From: an uncultured Collinsella sp.
GTDB lineage: Bacteria > Actinomycetota > Coriobacteriia > Coriobacteriales > Coriobacteriaceae
Assembly (NCBI GenBank): GCA_902470345.1
Contig: CABRGB010000039.1
Span: 1 to 17,295, forward strand
Direction: 5' to 3'
DNA: 17,295 nucleotides
Part shown: in pieces, positions 1-6,021 of the stretch
How the letters are laid out: every line of letters starts with the position of its first letter
Numbering within the stretch: the stretch's first letter is position 1
Program-made: the position numbers and the translations under genes
Notes under the pieces: generated by a model
Told to the model about the DNA's origin: nothing
What the model saw: only the letters and a program-made list of their open reading frames with translations
Database searches by the model: none

Positions 1-57
1 AGGAAAGCACTTAATGTGCTTTCCGTCTTGCGCAGGACTGTAGAGCAGCAAACTTAA
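1..57. repeat. Right half of a palindromic repeat element, cut by the window start
   Basis: Positions 2-24 form a perfect hairpin: arm GGAAAGCAC, loop TTAAT, arm GTGCTTTCC. Bases 1-29 are identical to 17267-17295 at the other end of the window. Beyond the core, TTGCGCAGGACT (28-39) and CAAACTTAA (49-57) are the partners of sequences seen left of the core in the other copy (AGTTCCGCACGCAA and TTAAGTTTG). This copy is therefore the core plus right arm of a longer imperfect palindrome. No poly-T tract directly follows the core, so it is not a clear intrinsic terminator. Confidence 0.7.
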
Positions 58-76
58 AATCTGGGCCGCCCGGCCG

Positions 77-112
77 GGAATCCGCCCCCGCGCACAGGAG
101 GGGATTCCTTTT
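77..112 (+). terminator. Possible intrinsic terminator upstream of rpsL
   Basis: GGAAT (77-81) pairs with ATTCC (104-108), and CCCC (85-88) pairs with GGGG (100-103) after a small bulge. TTTT (109-112) follows directly. The shape fits a terminator for a + strand gene upstream of the window, insulating the rpsL promoter. The loop is large and the T tract short, so termination may be partial. Confidence 0.45.
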
Positions 113-167
113 GTGTAGGCTTTGCGGAAATGTGCCAATTTTAGGATACGCCCGGCGGCGTGGTCTG

Positions 168-196
168 TTGACGGCACAGCTAACGCCACGTATCCT
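168..196 (+). promoter_or_regulatory. Predicted sigma-70-type promoter of the rpsL operon
   Basis: The -35 TTGACG (168-173, five of six consensus bases) and -10 TATCCT (191-196, four of six) are separated by exactly 17 bp. A start near 203 would give a leader of about 85 nt with a small hairpin (AGGGG 216-220 with CCCCT 229-233). The -10 lies inside CGTATCCTA (189-197), which is mirrored perfectly by TAGGATACG at 142-150. This is the best promoter match seen in the window, but it is inferred from sequence only. Confidence 0.6.
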
Positions 197-289
197 ATCG
201 AACTGCGTGTTTCGTAGGGGGATGCTGACCCCTCGATTCAAGCCGTTGCACTTTACAGAAAGCTGGAATCATTCGAGAAGGAGTACGCT

Positions 290-667
290 TTGCCTACTAT
301 TAACCAGCTGGTTCGCCAGGGCCGTCGTTCCGTGCCCAAGAAGTCCAAGAACGCTGCTCTGCAGCACAACTCCCAGAAGCGCGGCGTGTGCACCCGCGTC
401 TTCACCACGAGCCCCAAGAAGCCGAACTCGGCTCTTCGTAAGGTTGCCCGTGTTCGCCTTGTCAACGGCATCGAAGTTACTGCTTACATCCCGGGTGAGG
501 GCCACAACCTGCAGGAGCACTCCATCGTGCTCGTCCGCGGCGGTCGTGTCCGTGACCTCCCTGGTGTCCGTTATCACGTCATCCGTGGCGCCTACGACGC
601 TGCTCCGGTCCAGAACCGTATGCAGGCCCGTTCCAAGTACGGTGCTAAGCGCCCCAAGGCCAAATAA
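290..667 (+). CDS. rpsL: 30S ribosomal protein S12
   Basis: S12 sits at the decoding centre of the 30S subunit and controls tRNA-selection accuracy. The 125-residue product has the family's signature stretches: QKRGVCTRV (29-37), PKKPNSALRKV (42-52) and GEGHNLQEHS (69-78). It starts with TTG, fixed by AAGGAG at 278-283 with a 6-nt spacer and by the conserved N-terminus PTINQLVR. Lys43, one streptomycin-resistance hotspot, is the usual residue. The other hotspot, position 88, is Arg (codon CGT, 551-553), giving GGRVRDLPGV instead of the usual GGRVKDLPGV. The following Asp89 is the residue methylthiolated by RimO in E. coli. This is the first gene of the str operon; codon use is strongly biased (CGT, GGT, GCT, AAG), as expected for high expression. 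Confidence 0.98.
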   Translation: MPTINQLVRQGRRSVPKKSKNAALQHNSQKRGVCTRVFTTSPKKPNSALRKVARVRLVNGIEVTAYIPGEGHNLQEHSIVLVRGGRVRDLPGVRYHVIRGAYDAAPVQNRMQARSKYGAKRPKAK

Positions 668-691
668 GCCAGATAACGTTTTGATACTTTC

Positions 692-719
692 GCCGTGTGC
701 CGCCTAAGCGCCGCACGGT
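692..719 (+). promoter_or_regulatory. Hairpin in the rpsL-rpsG gap, candidate S7 control site
   Basis: Bases 693-699 pair with 712-718 (one T-G wobble) and 701-703 pair with 708-710 around one C-C mismatch, closed by the loop CTAA (704-707). The stem ends 8 nt before the rpsG ribosome-binding site (AAGGAG, 728-733). In E. coli, S7 represses translation by binding the rpsL-rpsG intercistronic RNA. The same position here suggests an equivalent role, but the structure has not been matched to a known S7 site. Confidence 0.4.
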
Positions 720-740
720 AGACACTTAAGGAGATTTCAC

Positions 741-1214
741 ATGCCGCGTCGTGCAGCAGCTAATCGTCGTGAGGTTCAGCCTGACGCCGTTTACAACAAC
801 CGCCTGGTGACTCAGCTCATCAACAAGGTCCTTCTTGACGGCAAGAAGGCCACCGCTGAGCGCATCGTTTACACCGCTTTCGAGATCGTTGCCGAGAAGT
901 CCGAGGGTGGCGACGCTCTCGCTACCTTCAAGAAGGCTATGGACAACGTCAAGCCCACGCTCGAGGTTAAGCCCAAGCGTGTCGGTGGCGCTACCTATCA
1001 GGTCCCGATGGAGGTCAACTCCCGTCGTTCCACCGCTCTGGGTATCCGCTGGATCGTCAACTTCTCCCGTGCTCGCAAGGAGAAGACCATGGCCGAGCGT
1101 CTCGCCAACGAGATCCTCGACGCCTCCAACGGCCTGGGCGCTTCCGTCAAGAAGCGTGAGGACGTCTTCAAGATGGCCGAGGCCAACCGCGCGTTCTCTC
1201 ACTATCGTTGGTAA
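741..1214 (+). CDS. rpsG: 30S ribosomal protein S7
   Basis: S7 is a primary 16S rRNA-binding protein that nucleates assembly of the 30S head and lines the E site. The 157-residue product is of usual bacterial length and begins MPRRAAANRREV. It contains the conserved block KPRRVGGATYQVP-like sequence (here KPKRVGGATYQVPMEV), followed by RRSTALGIRWIV and the C-terminal MAEANRAFSHYRW. The ATG start follows AAGGAG (728-733) by 7 nt. It is the second str-operon gene, 73 nt after rpsL, and that gap holds a stable hairpin that may serve autoregulation. Nothing is missing or unusual in the protein. Confidence 0.98.
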   Translation: MPRRAAANRREVQPDAVYNNRLVTQLINKVLLDGKKATAERIVYTAFEIVAEKSEGGDALATFKKAMDNVKPTLEVKPKRVGGATYQVPMEVNSRRSTALGIRWIVNFSRARKEKTMAERLANEILDASNGLGASVKKREDVFKMAEANRAFSHYRW

Positions 1215-1233
1215 GTTAAGGTAAGGAACTAAC

Positions 1234-3333
1234 ATGGCTAAGCCTAAGTACAAGCTTTCCGATACCCGTAACATCGGCATCATGGCCCACATCGATGCCG
1301 GTAAGACCACCACGACCGAGCGTATTCTTTACTACACCGGTAAGACCCACAAGATCGGTGAGGTTCATGAGGGCGCTGCCACCATGGACTGGATGGTTCA
1401 GGAGCAGGAGCGCGGCGTAACCATTACCTCCGCTGCTACCACGTGCTTCTGGAACAAGGACGGTAAAGACTACCGCATCCAGATCATTGACACCCCGGGC
1501 CACGTTGACTTCACCGCCGAGGTCGAGCGCTGCCTGCGCGTCCTCGATGGCGCTGTCGCCGTCTTCGACGCCGTTGCCGGCGTTCAGCCCCAGTCTGAGA
1601 CCGTTTGGCGTCAGGCTTCTACCTTCAACGTCCCCCGTATCGCCTTCATCAACAAGTATGACCGCGTGGGCGCTGACTTCTTCAACGCTATCGAGACCAT
1701 GAAGGATCGTCTCGACGCTAACGCCGTGGCCGCTCAGGTCCCGATGGGCGCCGAGGACAACTTCTGGGGCGTCATCGACCTCGTCACCATGACCGCATGG
1801 GACTTCAAGGCCGACGACAAGGGCATGACCTACCCCGAGCCGATGGACGAGATCCCGGCTGAGTTCGCCGACATCGCTGCCACCAAGCGCGAGGAGCTCC
1901 TCGACGCTGCTGCCAGCTTTGACGACGAGCTCATGGAGAAGATCCTCATGGAGGAGGACTTCACCGTCGAGGAGCTCAAGGCTGCTCTGCGCAAGGGCGT
2001 TCTGGCCAACGAGCTCAACCTCGTCTTCGTGGGTTCCGCCTACAAGAACAAGGGCGTTCAGGAGCTGCTCGACGCTGTCGTCGACTACCTGCCCAGCCCG
2101 CTCGACGTTGAGGCCGTCACCGGTACCGATCCGGACACCGGCGAGGAGATCCAGCGTCATCCTTCCTTCGACGAGCCCTTCTCCGGCCTGGTCTTCAAGA
2201 TCATGACCGACCCGTTCGTCGGTAAGCTCACCTACGTCCGCGTTTACTCCGGCCGCGCCGAGTCCGGCTCCTACGTTGTCAACGCTTCCAACGGTCAGCG
2301 CGAGCGCCTCGGCCGCATCCTCGAGATGAACGCTGCCGAGCGTATCGACCGTGACGACGCCGCTGCCGGCGACATCGTCGCTTGCGTCGGCTTCAAGAAC
2401 TCCACCACCGGTGACACCCTGTGCGCCGAGGGCAAGGAGATCGTCCTCGAGAAGATCGAGTTCGCTAAGCCCGTTATCGACGTTGCCATCGAGCCCAAGA
2501 CCAAGGCCGAGCAGGACAAGATGTCCCTGGCTCTGACCAAGCTCGCCGAGGAGGACCCGACCTTCCAGGTGTCCACCAACCACGAGACCGGCCAGACCAT
2601 CATCGCCGGCATGGGTGAGCTGCACCTCGAGATCATCGTCGACCGTCTGCTCCGTGAGTTCAAGGTTGACGCTAACGTTGGTAAGCCCCAGGTTGCCTAC
2701 CGCGAGACCGCTGGTCACGACGTCGAGAAGGCTGAGGGCAAGTTCGTCCGTCAGTCCGGTGGTCGCGGTCAGTACGGCCATGCCGTCATCAAGCTCGAGA
2801 AGATGGAGGAGGGCTTCGGTTACGAGTTCGTCAACGCTATCGTCGGCGGCGTCGTGCCCAAGGAGTACATCCCGTCCATCGACAAGGGCATCCAGGAGGC
2901 CCTGAACACCGGCGTTATCGCCGGCTTCCCGGTCCTCGACGTCAAGGTCACCCTGTTCGACGGTTCTTACCACGAGGTCGACTCCTCCGAGGCCGCCTTC
3001 AAGATCGCCGGTTCCATGGCTATCAAGGACGCCCTCAAGAAGTCCGACCCGCAGCTGCTCGAGCCGATCATGGCTGTCGAGGTCGAGACCCCCGAGCAGT
3101 ACATGGGCGACGTTATGGGCAACCTCTCCGGTCGTCGCGGCAAGATCGAGGGCATGGAGGATCGCAAGAACAGCAAGCTCATCCGTGCCAAGGTGCCGCT
3201 GGGCGAGATGTTCGGTTACGCTACCGACCTTCGCTCCCAGACCCAGGGCCGTGCATCCTACACGATGCAGTTCGACTCTTATGAGCCCGCGCCCAAGTCC
3301 ATCGTGGACGAGGTCATGAGCAAGAACGCCTAA
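1234..3333 (+). CDS. fusA: Elongation factor G
   Basis: EF-G is the ribosomal translocase GTPase and, with RRF, helps recycle ribosomes. The 699-residue length is typical. The GTP-binding motifs are visible: AHIDAGKT (18-25), the switch region RGVTITSA (60-67), DTPGHVDF (86-93) and NKYD (140-143). The last has Tyr where NKMD is usual, which still fits NKxD. Later domains are present, including RQSGGRGQYGH in domain IV and the C-terminal GEMFGYATDLRSQTQGRASYTM. The start follows a GGTAAGGAACTAAC leader 19 nt after rpsG, consistent with co-transcription. Codon use is highly biased. The stop is followed by rpsJ rather than tuf. Confidence 0.98.
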   Translation: MAKPKYKLSDTRNIGIMAHIDAGKTTTTERILYYTGKTHKIGEVHEGAATMDWMVQEQERGVTITSAATTCFWNKDGKDYRIQIIDTPGHVDFTAEVERCLRVLDGAVAVFDAVAGVQPQSETVWRQASTFNVPRIAFINKYDRVGADFFNAIETMKDRLDANAVAAQVPMGAEDNFWGVIDLVTMTAWDFKADDKGMTYPEPMDEIPAEFADIAATKREELLDAAASFDDELMEKILMEEDFTVEELKAALRKGVLANELNLVFVGSAYKNKGVQELLDAVVDYLPSPLDVEAVTGTDPDTGEEIQRHPSFDEPFSGLVFKIMTDPFVGKLTYVRVYSGRAESGSYVVNASNGQRERLGRILEMNAAERIDRDDAAAGDIVACVGFKNSTTGDTLCAEGKEIVLEKIEFAKPVIDVAIEPKTKAEQDKMSLALTKLAEEDPTFQVSTNHETGQTIIAGMGELHLEIIVDRLLREFKVDANVGKPQVAYRETAGHDVEKAEGKFVRQSGGRGQYGHAVIKLEKMEEGFGYEFVNAIVGGVVPKEYIPSIDKGIQEALNTGVIAGFPVLDVKVTLFDGSYHEVDSSEAAFKIAGSMAIKDALKKSDPQLLEPIMAVEVETPEQYMGDVMGNLSGRRGKIEGMEDRKNSKLIRAKVPLGEMFGYATDLRSQTQGRASYTMQFDSYEPAPKSIVDEVMSKNA

Positions 3334-3358
3334 GTTCGAGCTCCCTGTTACGTAATCC

Positions 3359-3375
3359 GCGAGAACATCTCTCGC
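3359..3375 (+). promoter_or_regulatory. Small hairpin ahead of rpsJ
   Basis: GCGAGA (3359-3364) pairs perfectly with TCTCGC (3370-3375) around the loop ACATC. It lies 7 nt before the rpsJ ribosome-binding site GGAGG (3383-3387). It could protect the rpsJ mRNA or tune its translation. A six-base stem is weak evidence alone. Confidence 0.3.
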
Positions 3376-3393
3376 ACTCTTTGGAGGTTTAAG

Positions 3394-3702
3394 TTGGCTA
3401 CCCAGAAGATCCGCATTCGCCTCAAGGGCTATGATCACGAGGTCGTCGATCAGTCCGCGAAGCTCATCGTCGAGACCGCTCAGAAGACCGGCGCTCGCGT
3501 TTCCGGTCCTGTCCCCCTGCCCACCGAGCGCAACCTGTACACGGTTATCCGCTCGCCGCACGTGAACAAGGACTCCCGTGAGCAGTTCGAGATGCGCACC
3601 CACAAGCGCCTCATCGACATCCTCGACCCCACCTCGGGCACTGTTGATTCGCTCATGCGTCTCGACCTCCCCGCTGGCGTCGACATCGACATCAAGCTCT
3701 AA
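3394..3702 (+). CDS. rpsJ: 30S ribosomal protein S10
   Basis: S10 is a 30S head protein that also serves as NusE in antitermination complexes. The 102-residue product shows the family hallmarks: QKIRIRLKGYDHEVVDQSA near the N-terminus, then GPVPLPTERNLYTVIRSPHVNKDSREQFEMRTHKRLIDI and the short C-terminal strand. Translation starts at TTG, 6 nt after GGAGG (3383-3387). It lies 60 nt after fusA and is the last gene of this unit, because a strong terminator starts 25 nt past its stop. In most bacteria rpsJ leads the S10 operon (rplC, rplD and so on); here none of those genes follows. Confidence 0.97.
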   Translation: MATQKIRIRLKGYDHEVVDQSAKLIVETAQKTGARVSGPVPLPTERNLYTVIRSPHVNKDSREQFEMRTHKRLIDILDPTSGTVDSLMRLDLPAGVDIDIKL

Positions 3703-3726
3703 GCGATATCGCTCATAGCTTACAGA

Positions 3727-3764
3727 GCCCCGCTGTCATAACGGCAGCGGGGCTTTTTTGTTTT
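3727..3764 (+). terminator. Intrinsic terminator of the rpsL-rpsJ operon
   Basis: GCCCCGCTG (3727-3735) pairs perfectly with CAGCGGGGC (3745-3753), extendable by two pairs. Six T (3754-3759), a G and four more T follow. It is the clearest terminator in the window. Read from the minus strand, the hairpin is not followed by a T tract, so it should act mainly on the + strand and not on birA. Confidence 0.93.
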
Positions 3765-3817
3765 GAATGGTGGCCTTGGGGCCCAGGTAATGCGGCCGAA
3801 TGGGTGGCTATGGCGCC

Positions 3818-4594
3818 TTATTTGCCCATGGGACGCAGCGATGCCTCCTCAAAATGGAAGGATCGTAAGTCGCCTTTCGTCTCGATGCACGCTCGACCAA
3901 AGTCATCGACGGTTTTAAAGATGCCTCGCGCCAGCTCGTCCCCAGCGGGGGAGCGGGCGATAACGTGCTCCCCAATCCAATTGAGGTGAGCGATATATTC
4001 GCTGTGGACGGGCGCGAGCGGTCCGGCGTCATCTTCCATGGCGTTGAGACGTTCTGCCCATGTTTCTATAGCGTTCATGACCGCGTGATAGACCTCATCG
4101 AGGAGCGCATCGACGGTGGGAACATTCTTGTTGAGGTCTGAGAGGCCAATTGCCGCCAGGCCGCCATCGGGCACCTCCTGGGGCGTGTAGTTTACGTTGA
4201 CGCCAATGCCGCAGACGGCGAAGGGCCCGCCCTCGTTGTCACGAGCCGCCTCGACTAAGATGCCGCCAAGCTTATGTCCTCGTGCGACGAGGTCGTTGGG
4301 CCATTTGAGGCCGATCTCGTTAGCAAGACCCTGATTTTCGAGCGCCTCGAGCACCGCTAGGCCGCTGACGGCGGCAAGACCAGAGTACTTTGCAGGATTA
4401 ACGCATGGACGCAGGACAATCGAAAGCAATAGGTTGCCGGCGGTTGAATCCCACTTGTGGCCGCGCCGGCCGCGTCCTGCCGTCTGAGCCCGGGCGGCAA
4501 GTCCTGTGCCGTGCGGCGCTCCTTGTTTTCCTGCTTCGAGCAGGTCATCGTTGGTCGATCCGGTTACGTCGACGATCGTTAATTTGGCATCCAT
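3818..4594 (-). CDS. birA: Biotin--[acetyl-CoA-carboxylase] ligase, catalytic-only (group I) form
   Basis: This cytoplasmic enzyme activates biotin as biotinyl-AMP and transfers it to the biotin lysine of AccB. Counting from the chosen ATG (4592-4594), the 258-residue protein has the substrate-recognition start GSTND (12-16), the biotinyl-AMP loop GRGRRGHKW (40-48), KWPNDL (97-102), KLGGILVE (108-115) with the catalytic Lys, and a GIGVNVN motif. It begins directly at the catalytic domain, so the winged-helix repressor domain of E. coli BirA is absent and it should not bind DNA. The frame stays open 27 codons upstream, but GGAGG at 4606-4610 (minus strand) and the homology start favour this ATG; the 11-nt spacer is a little long. 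It is divergent from the fab operon that encodes its substrate AccB. No clear terminator follows it. Confidence 0.92.
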   Translation of the reverse strand: MDAKLTIVDVTGSTNDDLLEAGKQGAPHGTGLAARAQTAGRGRRGHKWDSTAGNLLLSIVLRPCVNPAKYSGLAAVSGLAVLEALENQGLANEIGLKWPNDLVARGHKLGGILVEAARDNEGGPFAVCGIGVNVNYTPQEVPDGGLAAIGLSDLNKNVPTVDALLDEVYHAVMNAIETWAERLNAMEDDAGPLAPVHSEYIAHLNWIGEHVIARSPAGDELARGIFKTVDDFGRACIETKGDLRSFHFEEASLRPMGK

Positions 4595-4688
4595 AGCGGC
4601 TGCTACCTCCTTAATGAATAAGTGAATAACGCAATAGTGTCGTGAGGCAGACACAATGTGAAGCCTTTGTCGCATTTGGACAATTCAA

Positions 4689-4704
4689 TGTTAACACGTC
4701 AACA
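4689..4704. promoter_or_regulatory. Operator-like imperfect palindrome, copy 1, birA-fabH gap
   Basis: TGTTAACACGTCAACA has arms TGTTAAC and GTCAACA that match as inverted repeats in six of seven positions around a 2-bp centre. It differs from the copy at 4737-4752 by one base in 16. A -10-like TATCCT (4720-4725), the same hexamer as in the rpsL promoter, lies between the copies, with TCAACA (4699-4704, spacer 15) as a poor -35. A protein bound here would cover the -35 region. It does not resemble the FapR or FabT boxes as I remember them. Confidence 0.55.
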
Positions 4705-4736
4705 ATGACTGAAATGCGCTATCCTCTCTTGGTCGA

Positions 4737-4752
4737 TGTAAACACGTCAACA
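4737..4752. promoter_or_regulatory. Operator-like imperfect palindrome, copy 2, birA-fabH gap
   Basis: TGTAAACACGTCAACA repeats copy 1 (4689-4704) at 15 of 16 positions, 48 bp downstream centre to centre. It ends 4 nt before the fabH ribosome-binding site and would cover the transcript start if TATCCT at 4720-4725 is the -10. The strict conservation between two copies in otherwise unrelated sequence suggests protein binding, probably repression of the fab operon. The bound regulator is not encoded in this window. Confidence 0.55.
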
Positions 4753-4770
4753 ACGCAAAGGAGGTTAGTG

Positions 4771-5730
4771 ATGGGTTTCACGATTCTTGGAACAGGCTCG
4801 GCTCTTCCTACGCGCAGTGTTTCCAATGACGAGCTGTCCGAGTTCCTGGACACCTCGGATGAGTGGATTTTTACCCGTACGGGGATCAAGAGCCGCCATG
4901 TGTGCACCGCCGAGTCACTCGACGACCTTGCCGTGGCAGCGAGCGAGCAAGCGCTCCAGGCGTCCGGACTCGATGCAAGCCAGCTGGATCTTATCGTCTG
5001 CTCGACGACGACGGGCGATCATCTCGTTCCTGCCGAAGCGTGCGCCGTTGCTGAGCGCCTGGGTGCCACATGTCCAGCCTTCGACGTTTCGGCGGCTTGT
5101 GCCGGCTTCGTATTTGCGCTCGATGTCGCCGAGGGCTATATCGTTCGAGGACGAGCCAAGCATGTGCTTGTCGTTGCCTCCGAGCAGATGACGCGCGCGC
5201 TTGACTGGTCAGACCGCGCCACGTGCGTGCTCTTTGGCGATGGCGCGGGCGCTGCAGTGATAGGGGCTGGGGGAGACAACCCCCTTGCCGTTGAGCTTTC
5301 GACGGCACCCGACGTCGAGACGTTGCGCGTTCCCGGTCTGGTCGGCACCTCGCCGTTTAGGGACTCCGCAGATAGCGCGAGCGTGCTGTCCATGAATGGT
5401 CGCCGCGTGTTCAAGTTCGGCGTCAACGCCATCTGCGACACGGTCCATAAGCTTGCGAGCGATGCGGGCATTTCGGTCGAAGACATCGATCATTTTGTAT
5501 TCCATCAGGCTAACGAACGAATCCTGAGTCAGGCGGTCAAGCGTCTCGGCGTGCCAGACGAGCGCGTGGTTCGAACGCTACGCGAGACCGGCAACATTTC
5601 GAGCGCCTGCATTCCCTTTGCGCTTGACCGGCTGGCACGTACCGACGCACTGAATGAGGACGACACCATCGCCCTCGTTGGATTTGGCGCCGGCCTGGAT
5701 ATAGGTGGCTATCTGCTTCGTTGGAAGTAG
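4771..5730 (+). CDS. fabH: 3-oxoacyl-ACP synthase III (KAS III)
   Basis: FabH starts type II fatty-acid synthesis by condensing an acyl-CoA primer with malonyl-ACP. The 319-residue length is typical. The catalytic triad is clear: Cys110 in DVSAACAGF, His245 in FHQANERI and Asn275 in ETGNISSA. The TRTGIKSR stretch (35-42) is the usual CoA-contact region. The frame is open further upstream, but AAAGGAGG (4757-4764) with a 6-nt spacer and the N-terminus MGFTILGTGSALP fix this ATG. It is the first gene of the fab/acc operon and lies just downstream of two operator-like palindromes. Primer preference (acetyl or branched) cannot be read from the sequence. Confidence 0.96.
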   Translation: MGFTILGTGSALPTRSVSNDELSEFLDTSDEWIFTRTGIKSRHVCTAESLDDLAVAASEQALQASGLDASQLDLIVCSTTTGDHLVPAEACAVAERLGATCPAFDVSAACAGFVFALDVAEGYIVRGRAKHVLVVASEQMTRALDWSDRATCVLFGDGAGAAVIGAGGDNPLAVELSTAPDVETLRVPGLVGTSPFRDSADSASVLSMNGRRVFKFGVNAICDTVHKLASDAGISVEDIDHFVFHQANERILSQAVKRLGVPDERVVRTLRETGNISSACIPFALDRLARTDALNEDDTIALVGFGAGLDIGGYLLRWK

Positions 5731-5782
5731 TCGCACATAGGAAATAAAAACGCCCCTAGGGCACAAACAAAGGAGAACTACC

Positions 5783-6019
5783 ATGGCAGATCAGAAGACC
5801 TTCGAGCGCGTTTGCGATGTTATCCGCGAGACCGCCGGCCATGACGACGTCGAGATGAAGCCCGAGTCCACGCTCGAGGAGATTGGCCTCGACAGCCTGG
5901 GCACCGTCGAGATCCTCGTCGCCGTCGAGGACGAGTTTGGCATTGAGCTCGATACCGAGGAGAATCCCAAGACGGTTGGCGAGTTCGCCGATACGGTCGA
6001 GGCGGCATTGGAGAAGTAG
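5783..6019 (+). CDS. acpP: Acyl carrier protein
   Basis: ACP carries growing acyl chains on a 4'-phosphopantetheine arm. The 78-residue acidic protein has the attachment site GLDSLGTVE with Ser38, followed by the recognition helix VEILVAVEDEFGIEL. ATG follows AGGAG (5771-5775) by 7 nt. It lies 52 nt after fabH, the largest gap inside the operon. That gap contains a short hairpin (GCCC 5752-5755 with GGGC 5759-5762) that could be a processing or weak regulatory element, useful where ACP must be made in excess. Codon use is strongly C/G-ending, as in the translation genes, consistent with high expression. Confidence 0.97.
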   Translation: MADQKTFERVCDVIRETAGHDDVEMKPESTLEEIGLDSLGTVEILVAVEDEFGIELDTEENPKTVGEFADTVEAALEK

Positions 6020-6021
6020 AG

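Noticed and set aside
2..24. Intrinsic terminator at the end hairpin
   Set aside because: The 9-bp stem is followed by GTCTTGCGC rather than a T tract, and longer flanking pairing points to a repeat element. Some termination activity is possible.
1216..3603. A 795-codon open frame on the minus strand opposite fusA
   Set aside because: It mirrors the codon bias of fusA and rpsJ, shows repetitive Leu/Gly/Asp/Val composition and no family motifs. It is a shadow of strongly biased + strand genes.
4689..4752. CRISPR or tandem repeat from the duplicated AACACGTCAACAA
   Set aside because: There are only two copies, each part of a short palindrome beside a promoter-like hexamer. That fits operators better than an array.
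4642..4770. A 43-residue N-terminal extension of FabH
   Set aside because: The frame is open, but the extension crosses the operator-like palindromes, lacks family similarity, and a strong ribosome-binding site directly precedes the ATG at 4771.
5752..5762. Terminator between fabH and acpP
   Set aside because: The stem has only four pairs with a 3-nt loop and no T tract, so it is too weak to end transcription.
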